A stretch of 64,000 nucleotides of DNA. Origin: Halobellus litoreus (GTDB lineage Archaea > Halobacteriota > Halobacteria > Halobacteriales > Haloferacaceae). The stretch lies in assembly GCF_024464595.1 (NCBI RefSeq), contig NZ_JANHAW010000001.1:744001-808000 (forward strand), written 5' to 3'. Each line of letters begins with the position of its first letter. The stretch's first letter is position 1. Below the pieces are notes generated by a model. It saw nothing but the letters and a program-made list of their open reading frames with translations, was not told the origin of the DNA and did not search any database. The position numbers and the translations under genes were made by a program. Below are positions 23,564-33,548 of this stretch, piece after piece.

Positions 23564-24580
23564 ATGCCACAACCAAGCAGACCACGAAAAGGTTCGATGG
23601 GCTTCAGCCCGCGTAAGCGTGCGGCCAAGGAGGTCCCACGCATCCGGTCGTGGCCCGACGACGACGGGTCCCCGGGAATCCAGGGTTTCGCCGGCTACAA
23701 GGCCGGAATGACCCAGGTGATGATGGTCAACGACGAGGCCAACTCCCCCCGCGAAGGGATGGAGGAGGCCGTGCCGGTGACCGTCGTCGAGACGCCGCCG
23801 ATGCGCGCCGTCGCCCTTCGAGCCTACGAAGACACGCCGTACGGAGCAAAGCCGCTCACCGAGGTGTGGGGCAGCGAGTTCGAGGAGCACCTCGACCGCA
23901 CCCTCGACCTCCCGAACGAGGACACGTTCGAGAACGACGCCGACGACCTTCGCTCGGCCCTCGAGGCCGGCGAAATCGACGACGTCCGCCTCATCACCCA
24001 CACCGTTCCGAGCGAGATGCAGAACGTCCCCAAGAAGAAGCCCGACGTGATGGAGACTCGCGTCGGCGGCGGCTCCGTCGAGGAGCGCGTCGACTTCGCG
24101 CTCGACCTCGTCGGCGACGGCGGCGAGCACGAGATCTCCGACGTCTTCCGCGCCGGCGAGTACCTCGACGTCGCGGGCGTCACGAAGGGGAAAGGGACCC
24201 AAGGTCCCGTCAAGCGGTGGGGCGTCCAGAAGCGGAAGGGCAAACACGCCCGCCAGGGATGGCGGCGCCGGATCGGCAACCTCGGTCCGTGGAACCCCTC
24301 CCGCGTGCGCTCGACCGTCCCCCAGCAGGGGCAGACGGGCTACCACCAGCGAACCGAACTGAACAAGCGCCTCATCGACATCGGTGAGGGAAGTGAACCG
24401 ACCGTCGACGGCGGCTTCGTCGGCTACGGCGAGGTCGACGGACCGTACGCGCTCGTCAAGGGCTCCCTCCCGGGGCCGGACAAGCGCCTCCTGCGGTTCC
24501 GTCCCGCCGTCCGCCCCGGCGACCAGCCGCGTCTCGACCCCGAGGTGCGCTACGTGTCGACGGAATCGAACCAGGGATAA
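23564..24580 (+). CDS. rpl3: Ribosomal protein uL3
   Basis: A 338-residue large-subunit protein, the usual archaeal length, beginning MPQPSRPRKGSMGFSPRKRA. It contains the uL3 core (GFAGYKAGMTQVMM) and the extended loop that reaches the peptidyl transferase centre (KGKGTQGPVKRWGVQKRKGK, then WNPSRVRSTVPQQGQTGYHQRTELNKR). It helps early 50S assembly. It is the first ribosomal gene of the cluster, starting five bases after the methyltransferase-like gene ends. Confidence 0.97.
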   Translation: MPQPSRPRKGSMGFSPRKRAAKEVPRIRSWPDDDGSPGIQGFAGYKAGMTQVMMVNDEANSPREGMEEAVPVTVVETPPMRAVALRAYEDTPYGAKPLTEVWGSEFEEHLDRTLDLPNEDTFENDADDLRSALEAGEIDDVRLITHTVPSEMQNVPKKKPDVMETRVGGGSVEERVDFALDLVGDGGEHEISDVFRAGEYLDVAGVTKGKGTQGPVKRWGVQKRKGKHARQGWRRRIGNLGPWNPSRVRSTVPQQGQTGYHQRTELNKRLIDIGEGSEPTVDGGFVGYGEVDGPYALVKGSLPGPDKRLLRFRPAVRPGDQPRLDPEVRYVSTESNQG

Positions 24581-24583
24581 CCA

Positions 24584-25330
24584 ATGAAGGCAACAATTCG
24601 CGACCTGAACGGCGACGACGCCGGCACGCTCGACCTCCCGGAGGTCTTCGAGACGGTCTACCGTCCGGACCTCATCGAGCGCGCCGTGGTCGCCGCGCAG
24701 GCCAATCGAAAACAGGCGTACGGTGCCGACCCCTACGCGGGGCTGCGAACTCCGGCCGAATCGTTCGGCAGCGGCCGCGGGATGGCGCACGTCCCACGCG
24801 AGAACGGGCGCGCCCGACGCGTTCCGCACGCGATCAAGGGCCGGAAGGCGCACCCGCCGAAGGCGGAGAAAGACCAGGGCAAGGAGATCAACGACAAGGA
24901 GCGGAAACTCGCCGTGCGCTCGGCGATCGCCGCCACCACCGACGCGGAACTCGCCCGCGAGCGCGGTCATCGGTTCGACGACGACGTCGAACTGCCGCTC
25001 GTCGTCTCCGACGACTTCGAGGACCTCGTGAAGACCCGCGAGGTCGTCGACCTGCTCGAATCGCTCGGCGTCCACGCCGACGTCGAGCACTCCGACGAGA
25101 ACAAGAAGGTGAAGGCCGGCCGCGGGAAGACCCGCGGACGGAAGTACACGCGGCCGAAGTCGATCCTCTTCGTCACGAGCGAGGAGCCCTCGAAGGCGGC
25201 GCGGAACCTTCCCGGTGCCGACGTGGTCACTGCGGCCAACGTGGGCGCAGAGGACCTCGCCCCCGGCACGCAGGCCGGTCGGCTCACGCTGTTCACCGAG
25301 AGCGCGGTCGCGGAGGTGGCCGACCGATGA
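24584..25330 (+). CDS. rpl4: Ribosomal protein uL4
   Basis: A 248-residue protein whose long loop lines the exit tunnel. The conserved core RTPAESFGSGRGMAHVPREN followed by AHPPKAEKD and EINDKERKLAVRSAIAAT is clearly visible, as is GRKYTRPKSILFVT near residue 185. Length and content are typical for haloarchaea. It begins three bases after uL3 and its stop overlaps the uL23 start by four bases (ATGA), consistent with coupled translation. Confidence 0.97.
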   Translation: MKATIRDLNGDDAGTLDLPEVFETVYRPDLIERAVVAAQANRKQAYGADPYAGLRTPAESFGSGRGMAHVPRENGRARRVPHAIKGRKAHPPKAEKDQGKEINDKERKLAVRSAIAATTDAELARERGHRFDDDVELPLVVSDDFEDLVKTREVVDLLESLGVHADVEHSDENKKVKAGRGKTRGRKYTRPKSILFVTSEEPSKAARNLPGADVVTAANVGAEDLAPGTQAGRLTLFTESAVAEVADR

Positions 25331-25581
25331 GTTCGCTCATCGAGCACCCGCTCGTCACCGAGAAGGCGATGGACGAGATGGACTACAGTAACAAGCTCCA
25401 GTTCATCGTCGACCTCGACGCCACGAAGGCGGAGATCCAAGACGAGATCGAATCTCGCTACGAGGTGTCGGTCGTGAACGTGAACACGCAGGTGACACCG
25501 AGAGCGGAGAAGAAGGCGACCGTCCGACTCCACGAGGACGACGACGCGCAGGAAGTCGCTTCGCGGATCGGGGTGTTCTGA
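25327..25581 (+). CDS. rpl23: Ribosomal protein uL23
   Basis: An 84-residue protein located at the tunnel exit, where signal recognition particle and other factors dock. It shows the compact archaeal form: IEHPLVTEKAMDEMD, KLQFIVDLDATKAEIQDEIE and VNTQVTPRAEKKATVRL. No N-terminal extension. It overlaps uL4 by four bases and is followed two bases later by uL2. Confidence 0.97.
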   Translation: MSSLIEHPLVTEKAMDEMDYSNKLQFIVDLDATKAEIQDEIESRYEVSVVNVNTQVTPRAEKKATVRLHEDDDAQEVASRIGVF

Positions 25582-25583
25582 AC

Positions 25584-26318
25584 ATGGGACGACGAATTCA
25601 GGGCCAGCGTCGCGGGCGCGGCACGTCCACGTTCCGGGCGCCGTCGCACCGCTACAAGGCCGAGCTCTCGCACAAGAAGGACGAATCGAGCGACACCATC
25701 TCCGGGACGGTCGTCGACATCGAGCACGACCCCGCCCGCAGCGCGCCGGTCGTCGCCGTCGAGTTCGAGGACGGCGACCAGCGACTCGTCCTCGCGCCCG
25801 AGGGCGTCGCCGTCGGCGACACGATTCAGGTCGGCGTCAGCGCGGAGATCAAACCCGGTAACACGCTCCCGCTCTCGGAGATCCCCGAGGGAGTTCCCGT
25901 CTGTAACGTCGAGCGCCAGCCCGGCGACGGCGGGAAGTTCGCTCGCGCCTCCGGGACGAGCGCACAGCTGATGACCCACGACCGCCACGTCGCGGTCGTG
26001 AAGCTCCCCTCCGGGGAGGTCAAGCGGCTGAACCCGCAGTGCCGCGCCACCGTCGGCGTCGTCGCCGGCGGCGGTCGGACGGAGAAGCCGTTCGTGAAGG
26101 CCGGCAAGAAGCACCACAAGATGAAAGCGCGCGGCATCAAGTGGCCGCGCGTCCGCGGTGTCGCGATGAACGCCGTCGACCACCCGTTCGGTGGCGGCGG
26201 CCGACAGCACCCCGGGCAGCCGAAGTCCGTCTCGCGGGACGCCCCGCCGGGACGGAAGGTCGGCGACATCGCCTCGAAGCGCACCGGTCGCGGTGGCAAA
26301 GGAGGCAAGGATAACTAA
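25584..26318 (+). CDS. rpl2: Ribosomal protein uL2
   Basis: A 244-residue protein essential for subunit association and peptidyl transfer. It begins [20 protein letters not shown] and carries the highly conserved [19 protein letters not shown] loop near residue 200, where the histidine close to the active centre lies. The RNA-binding OB-like and SH3-like domains are complete. Its stop overlaps the uS19 start by one base (TAATG). Confidence 0.97.
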   Translation: MGRRIQGQRRGRGTSTFRAPSHRYKAELSHKKDESSDTISGTVVDIEHDPARSAPVVAVEFEDGDQRLVLAPEGVAVGDTIQVGVSAEIKPGNTLPLSEIPEGVPVCNVERQPGDGGKFARASGTSAQLMTHDRHVAVVKLPSGEVKRLNPQCRATVGVVAGGGRTEKPFVKAGKKHHKMKARGIKWPRVRGVAMNAVDHPFGGGGRQHPGQPKSVSRDAPPGRKVGDIASKRTGRGGKGGKDN

Positions 26319-26740
26319 TGAGTTCGGAATACCGCACCGGCCGCGAGGGTGAGTTCACCTACCGCGGTCACACGCTCGACGAGCTGCAGGAGCTGTCGCT
26401 CGACGAGGTCGCAGAACTGCTCCCCGCCCGACAGCGGCGAACCATCGAACGAGGACTCTCGGTCCAACAGGAGAAACTGCTGGAGACGGCCCGCGAGGCC
26501 GGCGTCCAGGAGACGGCCAACGATCCGATCCGGACCCACCTCAGGGATATGCCCGTCCTGCCCGAATTCGTCGAGAAGACGTTCGAGGTCTACACGGGGC
26601 AGTCCTTCGAGCGCGTCCGCGTCGAGCCCGAGATGATCGGGCACTACCTGGGCGAGTTCCAGCTGACACGCACGTCGGTCGAACACGGTCAGGCCGGCAT
26701 CGGCGCGACCCGGTCCTCGAAGTTCGTGCCGCTCAAATAA
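26318..26740 (+). CDS. rps19: Ribosomal protein uS19
   Basis: A 140-residue small-subunit protein in the head of the 30S, forming a pair with uS13 and touching the A-site tRNA region. The family core is visible in [41 protein letters not shown] and the C-terminal [14 protein letters not shown]. The first 55 residues are the archaeal N-terminal extension. Three bases separate it from uL22. Confidence 0.97.
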   Translation: MSSEYRTGREGEFTYRGHTLDELQELSLDEVAELLPARQRRTIERGLSVQQEKLLETAREAGVQETANDPIRTHLRDMPVLPEFVEKTFEVYTGQSFERVRVEPEMIGHYLGEFQLTRTSVEHGQAGIGATRSSKFVPLK

Positions 26741-26743
26741 ACC

Positions 26744-27214
26744 ATGGGTATCAACTACAGCGTCGAGGCCGACCCGGAGACCACCGCCAAGGGGATGCTC
26801 CGCGATCGGCCCATCAGCCTGAAGCACAGCAAGGCCATCTCGCGCGAAATCAAGGGCCGCACCGTCGCGGACGCGGAGGACTACCTCCAGGACGTCGTCG
26901 ACGAGAAGCGCTCGGTCCCGTTCAAACAGCACAACACCGGCGTCGGACACCGCTCCGACATCGACGGCTGGGACGCGGGGCGCTACCCCGAGAAGGCCTC
27001 GAAGGCGTTCCTCGAACTCCTCGAGAACGTCTCGTCGAACGCCGACGAGCAGGGGTTCGACGCCGAAGAGATGACGATCAAACACGTCGCCGCCCACAAG
27101 GTCGGCGAACGACAGGGCCGGAAGCCCCGCGCGTTCGGCAGCGCCGATCCGTGGAACACGCCGGTCTGTGACGTCGAACTCATCGTCGAAGAACCCGAGG
27201 AGGTCGAAGCCTAA
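26744..27214 (+). CDS. rpl22: Ribosomal protein uL22
   Basis: A 156-residue protein with a long beta hairpin that lines the exit tunnel. Conserved parts include [53 protein letters not shown] and, near the end, [22 protein letters not shown]. The last base of its TAA stop is shared with the uS3 ATG. Normal length for haloarchaea. Confidence 0.97.
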   Translation: MGINYSVEADPETTAKGMLRDRPISLKHSKAISREIKGRTVADAEDYLQDVVDEKRSVPFKQHNTGVGHRSDIDGWDAGRYPEKASKAFLELLENVSSNADEQGFDAEEMTIKHVAAHKVGERQGRKPRAFGSADPWNTPVCDVELIVEEPEEVEA

Positions 27215-28143
27215 TGGCCGACGAACACCAGTTCATCGAGGACGGACTGCAGCGCTCTCAGATCGACGAGTTCTTCGCCGACGAACTCGGTCGCGCCGGC
27301 TACGGCGGGATGGACGTCGCGAAGACGCCGATGGGCACCCAGATCGTCCTGAAGGCCGAAAAGCCCGGGATGGTCATCGGCAAGGGCGGGAAGAACATCC
27401 GGAAGGTCACCCGCGAACTCGAGGAGCGCTTCAACCTCGACGACCCCCAGATCGACGTGCAGGAGGTCGACGAACCCGACCTGAACGCGCGCATCGTCGC
27501 GGACCGACTGGCCAACGCTCTCGAACGCGGCTGGTACTTCCGCAAGGCGGGCCACACCACGATCGACCGCATTATGGAGTCCGGCGCGCTCGGCGCCGAG
27601 ATCGTCCTGAGCGGGAAGGTCACGGGTGCGCGCTCGCGCGTCGAGAAGTTCAACCGCGGCTACATCAAGCACAACGGCGAACCCGCCCAGGAGATCGTCG
27701 ACGAGGGCCAGGGCGTCGCCGTGATGAAACTCGGCACGATCGGCGTGACCGTGAAGATCATCCCGCCGGGCGCGGAGCTGCCCGACGACTTCGAGATTCA
27801 CGAGGACGTCGACGTCGAGCCCGTCGAGCAGGTCGCCGAGAGCGAGGGCGTCGAATCGCTCCTCGAAGAGGAGCCCGAGGAGGTTCCCGACGTCGGCGAG
27901 GCCGACGAGGAGGTCGAAGTCCCCGACGAGGCCCCCGAAGAGGTCATCGACGAGGACGTCGTCGAGGAAGTCATCGACGAGACCGAGGAGGAGCCCGTCG
28001 AGACGGGCGACGCCGAGGACGAGGCCGTCGAGGAGGAACTCGACGAACTCGACGAGGAGGTCGAGGCGGAAGCCGAGGAGCTCCTCGACGAGATGGAAGA
28101 AGCCGACGAGTCGGACGACGCCGACGAAGAGGAGGAGGAGTAA
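27214..28143 (+). CDS. rps3: Ribosomal protein uS3 with long acidic tail
   Basis: A 309-residue protein at the mRNA entry site. The N-terminal KH domain has the [13 protein letters not shown] loop (GKGG at 56-59); the C-terminal uS3 domain contains [18 protein letters not shown] and [17 protein letters not shown]. From about residue 188 the protein becomes a roughly 120-residue tail made almost entirely of Glu, Asp and Val, a halophile-type extension that is longer than the domains require. It is followed three bases later by uL29. Confidence 0.97.
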   Translation: MADEHQFIEDGLQRSQIDEFFADELGRAGYGGMDVAKTPMGTQIVLKAEKPGMVIGKGGKNIRKVTRELEERFNLDDPQIDVQEVDEPDLNARIVADRLANALERGWYFRKAGHTTIDRIMESGALGAEIVLSGKVTGARSRVEKFNRGYIKHNGEPAQEIVDEGQGVAVMKLGTIGVTVKIIPPGAELPDDFEIHEDVDVEPVEQVAESEGVESLLEEEPEEVPDVGEADEEVEVPDEAPEEVIDEDVVEEVIDETEEEPVETGDAEDEAVEEELDELDEEVEAEAEELLDEMEEADESDDADEEEEE

Positions 28144-28146
28144 CCG

Positions 28147-28353
28147 ATGGCGATCCTCTACCCCGAAGAGATCCGCGACATGACGGCCGCAGAGCGCGAG
28201 GCCGAGCTCGAAGAGCTCGAGACCGAACTGCTCAACACGAAGGCCGTGCAGGCCGCCGGCGGCGCCCCGGAGAACCCGGGTCGCGTCGGCGAACTCAAGC
28301 GGACTATCGCGCGGATCAAGACGATCCAGGCCGAAGAAGGCGACCTCGAATAG
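28147..28353 (+). CDS. rpl29: Ribosomal protein uL29
   Basis: A 68-residue two-helix protein near the tunnel exit. It has [20 protein letters not shown] at the N terminus, the [20 protein letters not shown] turn and the terminal [16 protein letters not shown] helix. Typical length. Four bases separate it from the RNase P component gene. Confidence 0.96.
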   Translation: MAILYPEEIRDMTAAEREAELEELETELLNTKAVQAAGGAPENPGRVGELKRTIARIKTIQAEEGDLE

Positions 28354-28357
28354 ACCA

Positions 28358-28909
28358 ATGGCACTGACACCCGAGACGCTGACGCGACACGAACTCAACG
28401 GCCTCCGCGTGGCCGTCGTCGACGCGCCCAACCCCGACCTCGTCGGGATCGAGGGGCGCGTCGTCGTCGAGACGATGCGGACGCTCCACGTGGACGTCAG
28501 CGAGTGCGAGGCGGTCGACGTCGAGAGCGACGCGACCGCCGACACCGACGCGGTCGCTGTCGGAAGCGACGCCGACCCGACCGAGGCGCGTCGCGCTCGG
28601 GTGAAACAGGTGCCGAAGGGAGGCACGACGTTCGAGTTCGCGCTCCCCACCCGGGATGAAAGGCCCGGACGCACAGATGAAGCCGCCGACGCCGCGAAGG
28701 CGTCGGGGACCGCGTCCAAACTTCGATCGGAAACTGCCGGCGGATTCGATGCCGGTCAGTCTGGTCGGCCCGCTGCGGACACCGCGGCGGCTTCTCGGCG
28801 TTCCGCCGGGAATTGCGAGGACGTGGCCTACGTTACGGTGGATGGCACACGACTGCTCTCACGACCCGCCTTGCGGACCGAGAAGGCAGGTGACACATTA
28901 TGGCGATAG
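28358..28909 (+). CDS. rnp1: Ribonuclease P protein component 1 (Rpp29/Pop4 family), enlarged
   Basis: A 183-residue protein component of archaeal RNase P, which matures tRNA 5' ends. The start [20 protein letters not shown], the [20 protein letters not shown] strand pair, [14 protein letters not shown] and the terminal [16 protein letters not shown] are conserved. Two low-complexity insertions, about residues 50-80 and 98-153, rich in Ala, Asp and Ser, enlarge it well beyond the family core of about 95 residues. Its last ten bases overlap uS17, which keeps both genes coupled. The gene position between uL29 and uS17 is classical. Confidence 0.9.
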   Translation: MALTPETLTRHELNGLRVAVVDAPNPDLVGIEGRVVVETMRTLHVDVSECEAVDVESDATADTDAVAVGSDADPTEARRARVKQVPKGGTTFEFALPTRDERPGRTDEAADAAKASGTASKLRSETAGGFDAGQSGRPAADTAAASRRSAGNCEDVAYVTVDGTRLLSRPALRTEKAGDTLWR

Positions 28910-29226
28910 GACTGAACGTAGAAGAACCGGAGGAGACCTGCTCCGACGAGAACTGTCCCTTCCACGGAACGCTTTCCGTACGCGGACAGACGCTCGAAGG
29001 AACGGTCGCCTCCACCGACATGGAGAAAACCGTCATCGTGGAGCGTGAATACGACGTTCACGTTCCCAAGTACGACCGCTATATGAAGCGGCGTAGTCGT
29101 ATTCCGGCCCACGCACCACCGTGCGTGGACCTCGAGGAAGGCGACACGGTGCGTATCGCAGAGACCCGACCGCTGTCGAAGACCAAGGCGCACGTCGTGG
29201 TCGAGACCCTCGGAGGTGAGGCGTGA
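28900..29226 (+). CDS. rps17: Ribosomal protein uS17
   Basis: A 108-residue 16S rRNA-binding protein with an OB fold. It shows the archaeal form: an N-terminal [16 protein letters not shown] with two Cys, then [40 protein letters not shown] and [20 protein letters not shown]. It starts inside the last codons of rnp1 (ten-base overlap) and its stop shares a base with the uL14 ATG. Confidence 0.96.
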   Translation: MAIGLNVEEPEETCSDENCPFHGTLSVRGQTLEGTVASTDMEKTVIVEREYDVHVPKYDRYMKRRSRIPAHAPPCVDLEEGDTVRIAETRPLSKTKAHVVVETLGGEA

Positions 29227-29624
29227 TGGAGGCCCTGAAAGCCGACGTCACGAAAGGCCTCGAACGGGGCTCGCTCATCACGTGTGCCGACAACACTGGC
29301 GCGCGCCAGTTGAAGGTCATCAGCGTGAAGGGTTCCTCAGGAACCAAGAACCGACACCCCAAGGCGGGCATCGGCGACCAGATCACCGTTTCGGTGACGA
29401 AAGGGACGCCGGAGATGCGCCGCCAGGTGCTGCAGGCCGTCATCGTCCGCCAGCGGAAGCCGATCCGCCGGCCGGACGGGACGCGCGTGAAATTCGAGGA
29501 CAACGCCGCCGTCATCATCGACGAGATGGACGAGCCTCGCGGGACCGAAATCAAGGGTCCCATCGCGCGCGAAGTGGCCGAGCGCTTCGGGAGCATCGCC
29601 TCGACGGCGACGATGATCGTTTGA
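29226..29624 (+). CDS. rpl14: Ribosomal protein uL14
   Basis: A 132-residue protein at the subunit interface, near the binding site of translational GTPases. Conserved pieces: [55 protein letters not shown] and [17 protein letters not shown] lies one codon earlier (29223), but ATG 29226, overlapping the uS17 stop by one base, is the likely start. Confidence 0.96.
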   Translation: MEALKADVTKGLERGSLITCADNTGARQLKVISVKGSSGTKNRHPKAGIGDQITVSVTKGTPEMRRQVLQAVIVRQRKPIRRPDGTRVKFEDNAAVIIDEMDEPRGTEIKGPIAREVAERFGSIASTATMIV

Positions 29625-29628
29625 ATCA

Positions 29629-29991
29629 ATGACCGAACAACCACGCAAACAGCGAACACGGACGCAGAACGCGCCCCTGCACGAACGGCAGAACCAGGTC
29701 CGCGCGACGCTGTCCGACGACCTCCGCGAGGAGTACGGACAGCGGAACGTTCGCGTCAACGCGGGCGACACCGTCGAGGTGCTCCGCGGCGACTACGCCG
29801 GCACGGAAGCCGAAGTCGTCGAGGTGGACCTCCGCGACACGGTCGTGCACGTCGAAGACGTGACGGTCGAGAAGGCCGACGGCGAGGAAGTGCCTCGTCC
29901 GCTCGACGCCTCGAATCTCCGCGTGACCGAACTGGATCTGGAAGACGACCGCCGCGAGGCGCGACTGCGAGCGACGGAGGACGAAGAATGA
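29629..29991 (+). CDS. rpl24: Ribosomal protein uL24
   Basis: A 120-residue protein that initiates 50S assembly near the tunnel exit. The KOW motif is visible in [20 protein letters not shown], after an N-terminal helical extension ([20 protein letters not shown]). A charged, acidic C-terminal tail ends in TEDEE. The stop overlaps the eS4 start by four bases (ATGA). Confidence 0.96.
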   Translation: MTEQPRKQRTRTQNAPLHERQNQVRATLSDDLREEYGQRNVRVNAGDTVEVLRGDYAGTEAEVVEVDLRDTVVHVEDVTVEKADGEEVPRPLDASNLRVTELDLEDDRREARLRATEDEE

Positions 29992-30749
29992 CCCGACACC
30001 AGAAGCGACTTTCGGCCCCGAACGCCTGGCCCGTCGAGCGGAAGACGGGCACGTTCACGGTCAAGGCCGGCGCGGGTCCGCACGGAGAGGCGGGGGTTCC
30101 CCTGCTCATCCTCCTGCGGGACGTGCTCGGCTACGTCGACTCGAAGAAGGAGGCGCGCTACGCCCTGAACGAGGGCTCGGTCCTCGTCAACGGCGACGCC
30201 GTCTCCGACGAGCAGCGCCCGGTGGGGATGTTCGACATCCTCGCGTTCACCGAGCGCGAAGAGTACTACCGCGTGTTCCCCGAGGAGGGCGGACGCCTGG
30301 CGCTGACGCCCATCGACGCCGACGCGGCAGACGGTCGACTCGGCAAGATCGTCAACAAGCAGGACGTCAGCGGCGGCGACACGCAACTGACGCTGCACGA
30401 CGGCTCGAACCTCCGCGTCGACGACGCGAGCGAGTACGCCACGAAGGACTCGCTCGTCGTCGACAACGAGACGAAGGACATCGTCGCCCACTTCTCCTAC
30501 GAGGAGGGCGCCCTGGTCACGGCCGTCGACGGCTCGCACTCGGGCGAGATCGGCGAGATCGACGAGATCGTCGTGACGGCCGGTAGCGGCAACAACACCG
30601 TCGTCGTCGACGGCGACGAGGGCTCCTTCGAGACGATCGAGGAGTACGTCGTCGTCATCGACGAGCAGTTCGTCGACGACGAGGACGCCGCCGCCGACAC
30701 CGAAGCGGACGCCGACGAGGGGTCCGCCGACGGGGGTGACGACGAATGA
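29988..30749 (+). CDS. rps4e: Ribosomal protein eS4
   Basis: A 253-residue archaeal/eukaryotic small-subunit protein. It starts [20 protein letters not shown], followed by an S4-like RNA-binding segment ([20 protein letters not shown], residues about 43-65), the central domain, and a KOW segment with [15 protein letters not shown]. The last 25 residues are an Asp/Glu/Ala tail. It overlaps uL24 and uL5 by four bases on each side. Confidence 0.96.
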   Translation: MTRHQKRLSAPNAWPVERKTGTFTVKAGAGPHGEAGVPLLILLRDVLGYVDSKKEARYALNEGSVLVNGDAVSDEQRPVGMFDILAFTEREEYYRVFPEEGGRLALTPIDADAADGRLGKIVNKQDVSGGDTQLTLHDGSNLRVDDASEYATKDSLVVDNETKDIVAHFSYEEGALVTAVDGSHSGEIGEIDEIVVTAGSGNNTVVVDGDEGSFETIEEYVVVIDEQFVDDEDAAADTEADADEGSADGGDDE

Positions 30750-31270
30750 GCGACGCGGAGTTCCACGAGATGCGCGAACCGCAGATCGAGAAGGTCGTCG
30801 TCCACATGGGCGTCGGCGAGGGCGGTCGCGAACTCGCGAACGCCGAGGAGATCCTCGAAGAGATCGCCGGCCAGGAGGCCGTTCGGACGCAGGCGACCCG
30901 CGCGGCGACCCAGTTCGGGTCCCGCGTCGGCGACCCGGTCGGTGCGAAAGTAACCCTTCGCGGCGAGGCCGCGGAGGCGTTCCTGGAGAAGTCGCTGCCG
31001 ATCGCCGACCTCAAAGAGCGGCAGTTCGACGAGACGGGGAACTTCAGCTTCGGTGTCGAAGAACACACCGACTTCCCCTCTCAGGAGTACGACCCGCAGA
31101 TCGGGATCTACGGACTGGACGTGACGGTCAACCTCGTCCGTCCCGGCTACCGGGTGAAAAAGCGCGACAAGGCGTCGCAGTCGATCCCGAACCGACACCG
31201 ACTGACGCCCGAGGACGCGATCGTCTTCGTCGAAGACGCCTTCGACGTCGACGTGGAGGTCACAGACTAA
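30746..31270 (+). CDS. rpl5: Ribosomal protein uL5
   Basis: A 174-residue protein that binds 5S rRNA and contacts P-site tRNA. Signature parts are [42 protein letters not shown] and [22 protein letters not shown]. It has the compact archaeal length. One base separates it from the short uS14 gene. Confidence 0.97.
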   Translation: MSDAEFHEMREPQIEKVVVHMGVGEGGRELANAEEILEEIAGQEAVRTQATRAATQFGSRVGDPVGAKVTLRGEAAEAFLEKSLPIADLKERQFDETGNFSFGVEEHTDFPSQEYDPQIGIYGLDVTVNLVRPGYRVKKRDKASQSIPNRHRLTPEDAIVFVEDAFDVDVEVTD

Positions 31271-31271
31271 A

Positions 31272-31448
31272 ATGAGCGAATCAGAGACCGAACAGACGGG
31301 CGAACACGCGAGCCGGCGCACGGGCCAGAGCCACGAGTGCCGCCGCTGCGGTCGTAACCAGGGACTCGTCGGTAAGTACGAGATCTACCTGTGCCGACAG
31401 TGCTTCCGCGAGGTCGCCCGCGAGATGGGATTCAAGAAGTACCGATAA
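31272..31448 (+). CDS. rps14: Ribosomal protein uS14, zinc-binding form
   Basis: A 58-residue zinc-ribbon protein of the 30S head. Cys23, Cys26, Cys41 and Cys44 form the zinc site within [20 protein letters not shown] and CRQCFRE, ending in GFKKYR. The N-terminal 20 residues are a polar extension. It begins at ATG 31272, one base past the uL5 stop, and ends two bases before uS8. Confidence 0.96.
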   Translation: MSESETEQTGEHASRRTGQSHECRRCGRNQGLVGKYEIYLCRQCFREVAREMGFKKYR

Positions 31449-31450
31449 CT

Positions 31451-31843
31451 ATGGCAGGAAACGATCCACTCGCCAACGCGCTCGCCGGCGTCGACAACGC
31501 CGAGAGCGTCGGGCACCTGTCCCACGAGATACAGCCCGCCTCCAACGTCATCGGCTCCGTCCTCGAGGTCTTCTACGACCGCGGGTACATCGACGGCTTC
31601 GAGTTCGTCGACGACGGCAAGGCCGGACGCTTCGAGGTCGAACTGAGCGGCGCAATCAACGAATGTGGTGCCGTCAAGCCCCGCTACTCCGCGGGCGCAG
31701 ACGAGTTCGAGAAGTGGGAGAAGCGATACCTCCCCGCCCGTGACTACGGGACGCTCATCGTCACGACGAGCCACGGCGTCATGAGCCACTACGAGGCCCG
31801 CGAAGCGGGAATCGGTGGCCAAGTAATCGCCTACGTGTACTGA
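31451..31843 (+). CDS. rps8: Ribosomal protein uS8
   Basis: A 130-residue primary 16S rRNA-binding protein. It begins [20 protein letters not shown] and holds the family C-terminal strand region [20 protein letters not shown] and [14 protein letters not shown]. An upstream extension of the frame exists but belongs to the uS14 gene in another frame; ATG 31451 lies two bases after uS14. Confidence 0.97.
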   Translation: MAGNDPLANALAGVDNAESVGHLSHEIQPASNVIGSVLEVFYDRGYIDGFEFVDDGKAGRFEVELSGAINECGAVKPRYSAGADEFEKWEKRYLPARDYGTLIVTTSHGVMSHYEAREAGIGGQVIAYVY

Positions 31844-31847
31844 GACC

Positions 31848-32384
31848 ATGACCAGAGTAGAAATCGAAATTCCGGACGAGGTCTCCGCCGAGGTGTCCAA
31901 CCTCGATCTGACGGTCGAGGGACCAGAGGGCAGCGTCACCCGGACGCTGTGGTACCCCTCCGTCAGCGTGAGCGTTGAGGACGATCAGGTCGTCATCGCC
32001 TCCGAGGAGGCGGACGCCAAGACGAACGCCACCGTCGGGACCTTCGAGAGCCACGTGTCGAACATGATCCACGGGGTCTCCGAAGGCTGGACGTACGAGA
32101 TGGAAGTCTACTACGCCCACTTCCCGATGCAGGTCGACGTCGAGGACGACGAAGTCGTCATCACGAACTTCCTCGGCGAGAAGTCCTCGCGACGGACGCC
32201 GATCCGCGGAGACACAGAGGTACAGATCGACGGCGAAGTGGTCACCCTGACGGGTCCCTCGAAAGAGGATGTCGGGCAGACCGCCGCCGACATCGAACAG
32301 CTCACTCGCGTGACGGACAAGGACACGCGCGTCTTCCAGGACGGCGTCTACATCACGCAGAAGCCGCAGACCGGAGGTGCCTGA
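31848..32384 (+). CDS. rpl6: Ribosomal protein uL6
   Basis: A 178-residue protein with two similar alpha/beta domains near the sarcin-ricin loop, where elongation factors bind. It has [40 protein letters not shown] and the second domain [20 protein letters not shown] with [20 protein letters not shown]. Normal length. It ends one base before eL32. Confidence 0.97.
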   Translation: MTRVEIEIPDEVSAEVSNLDLTVEGPEGSVTRTLWYPSVSVSVEDDQVVIASEEADAKTNATVGTFESHVSNMIHGVSEGWTYEMEVYYAHFPMQVDVEDDEVVITNFLGEKSSRRTPIRGDTEVQIDGEVVTLTGPSKEDVGQTAADIEQLTRVTDKDTRVFQDGVYITQKPQTGGA

Positions 32385-32385
32385 G

Positions 32386-33090
32386 ATGGCTGACGAAGAC
32401 GACATCGAAACACTCGAAGACATCAGCGGCGTCGGTCCCTCGAAGGCGGACGCGCTCCGAGAGGCCGGCTACGAGTCGGTCGACGACGTCAAGGCGGCCA
32501 GCCAGTCGGAACTCGCCGAGGTCGACGGCGTCGGGAACGCGCTCGCGGCCCGTATCAAGGCCGACGTGGGCGGACTCGAGGTCTCCGAAGAGACCGAGGC
32601 CGAAGTCGAAGACGAGACCGAGGAAGAGGAGGCCGACGAGGACGTCGAGACCGAACTCCGTCCCCGCGGCCACGCCGACAAGACGCCCGAACTCGACGAC
32701 GAGACCGCGCGCGCCCTCGGACAGAAGCACCGAGAGGGCAAGCCCGCGTTCCGTCGGCAGAAGTACCACGCGAAGAAGCGCGTGCCCGAATCCTGGCGGA
32801 AGCCCCGCGGCAACCTCTCGAAGCAGCGCCGCGGCATCAAAGGAAAGGGCGATATGGTCGAGGCGGGCTTCCGCTCGCCGAAGGCCGCACGCGGCCTGCA
32901 CCCCTCGGGCTTCGAGGAGGTTCGCGTCCACAACGTCGACGATCTCGACGGCGTCGACGGGGACACCCAGGCCGTTCGCATCGCCTCGAAAGTCGGCGCG
33001 CGCAAGCGCGAACGAATCGAGGAAGTGGCTGAGGACCGCGAGATCCGCGTCCTCAACCCGACCTACGTCGAAGTGGAGGTCGAAGAATAA
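32386..33090 (+). CDS. rpl32e: Ribosomal protein eL32 with helix-hairpin-helix extension
   Basis: A 234-residue protein. The C-terminal 130 residues are eL32 ([56 protein letters not shown]). The N-terminal 60 residues form a helix-hairpin-helix repeat ([20 protein letters not shown] and [15 protein letters not shown]) like that of DNA repair proteins, joined by an acidic linker. This extension occurs in other haloarchaeal eL32 proteins; its purpose is not known. ATG 32386 is chosen over an upstream non-standard start. Confidence 0.95.
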   Translation: MADEDDIETLEDISGVGPSKADALREAGYESVDDVKAASQSELAEVDGVGNALAARIKADVGGLEVSEETEAEVEDETEEEEADEDVETELRPRGHADKTPELDDETARALGQKHREGKPAFRRQKYHAKKRVPESWRKPRGNLSKQRRGIKGKGDMVEAGFRSPKAARGLHPSGFEEVRVHNVDDLDGVDGDTQAVRIASKVGARKRERIEEVAEDREIRVLNPTYVEVEVEE

Positions 33091-33092
33091 CG

Positions 33093-33548
33093 ATGACGGA
33101 TCTGAGAGCACAGAAGCGTATGGCGGCCGACGTCCTCGACGTCGGCAAAAGCCGCGTCTGGTTCGATCCAGACGAACAGTCCGAGATTGCGGAGGCCATC
33201 ACCCGCGAGGACATCCGTGACCTGGTCGATCAGGGGACCATTCGCGCGACAGACGCGAAGGGCAACTCCAAGGGTCGCGCCCGCGAACGCGCCGAGAAGC
33301 GCGCGTACGGCCACCGCAAGGGCCCCGGTTCCCGCAAGGGGAAGTCCGGCGGTCGGAAGAACTCGAAAGACGAATGGGTCAGCCGAATCCGCGCACAGCG
33401 TCGTCGCCTGAAGGAACTGCGCGACGACGGCCCGCTCACCGCGACGCAGTACCGCGAAGTGTACAACAAGGCGTCGGGTGGCGAGTTCGACGACGTGGCA
33501 CGGCTCGAAGCATACATTCGGAACAACTACGACGTGGAGATAGAATAA
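33093..33548 (+). CDS. rpl19e: Ribosomal protein eL19
   Basis: A 151-residue helical protein of archaeal and eukaryotic large subunits. Conserved: LRAQKRMAADVLDVGKSRVW, ITREDIRDLVDQGTIRA, the Arg/Lys-rich RAEKRAYGHRKGPGSRKGKS and WVSRIRAQRRRLKELRDDG. The last base of its TAA is the first of the uL18 ATG. Confidence 0.97.
   Translation: MTDLRAQKRMAADVLDVGKSRVWFDPDEQSEIAEAITREDIRDLVDQGTIRATDAKGNSKGRARERAEKRAYGHRKGPGSRKGKSGGRKNSKDEWVSRIRAQRRRLKELRDDGPLTATQYREVYNKASGGEFDDVARLEAYIRNNYDVEIE

Noticed and set aside
23549-25090. A 513-codon minus-strand frame
   Set aside because: It is antisense to uL3 and uL4 and lacks any recognisable domain.
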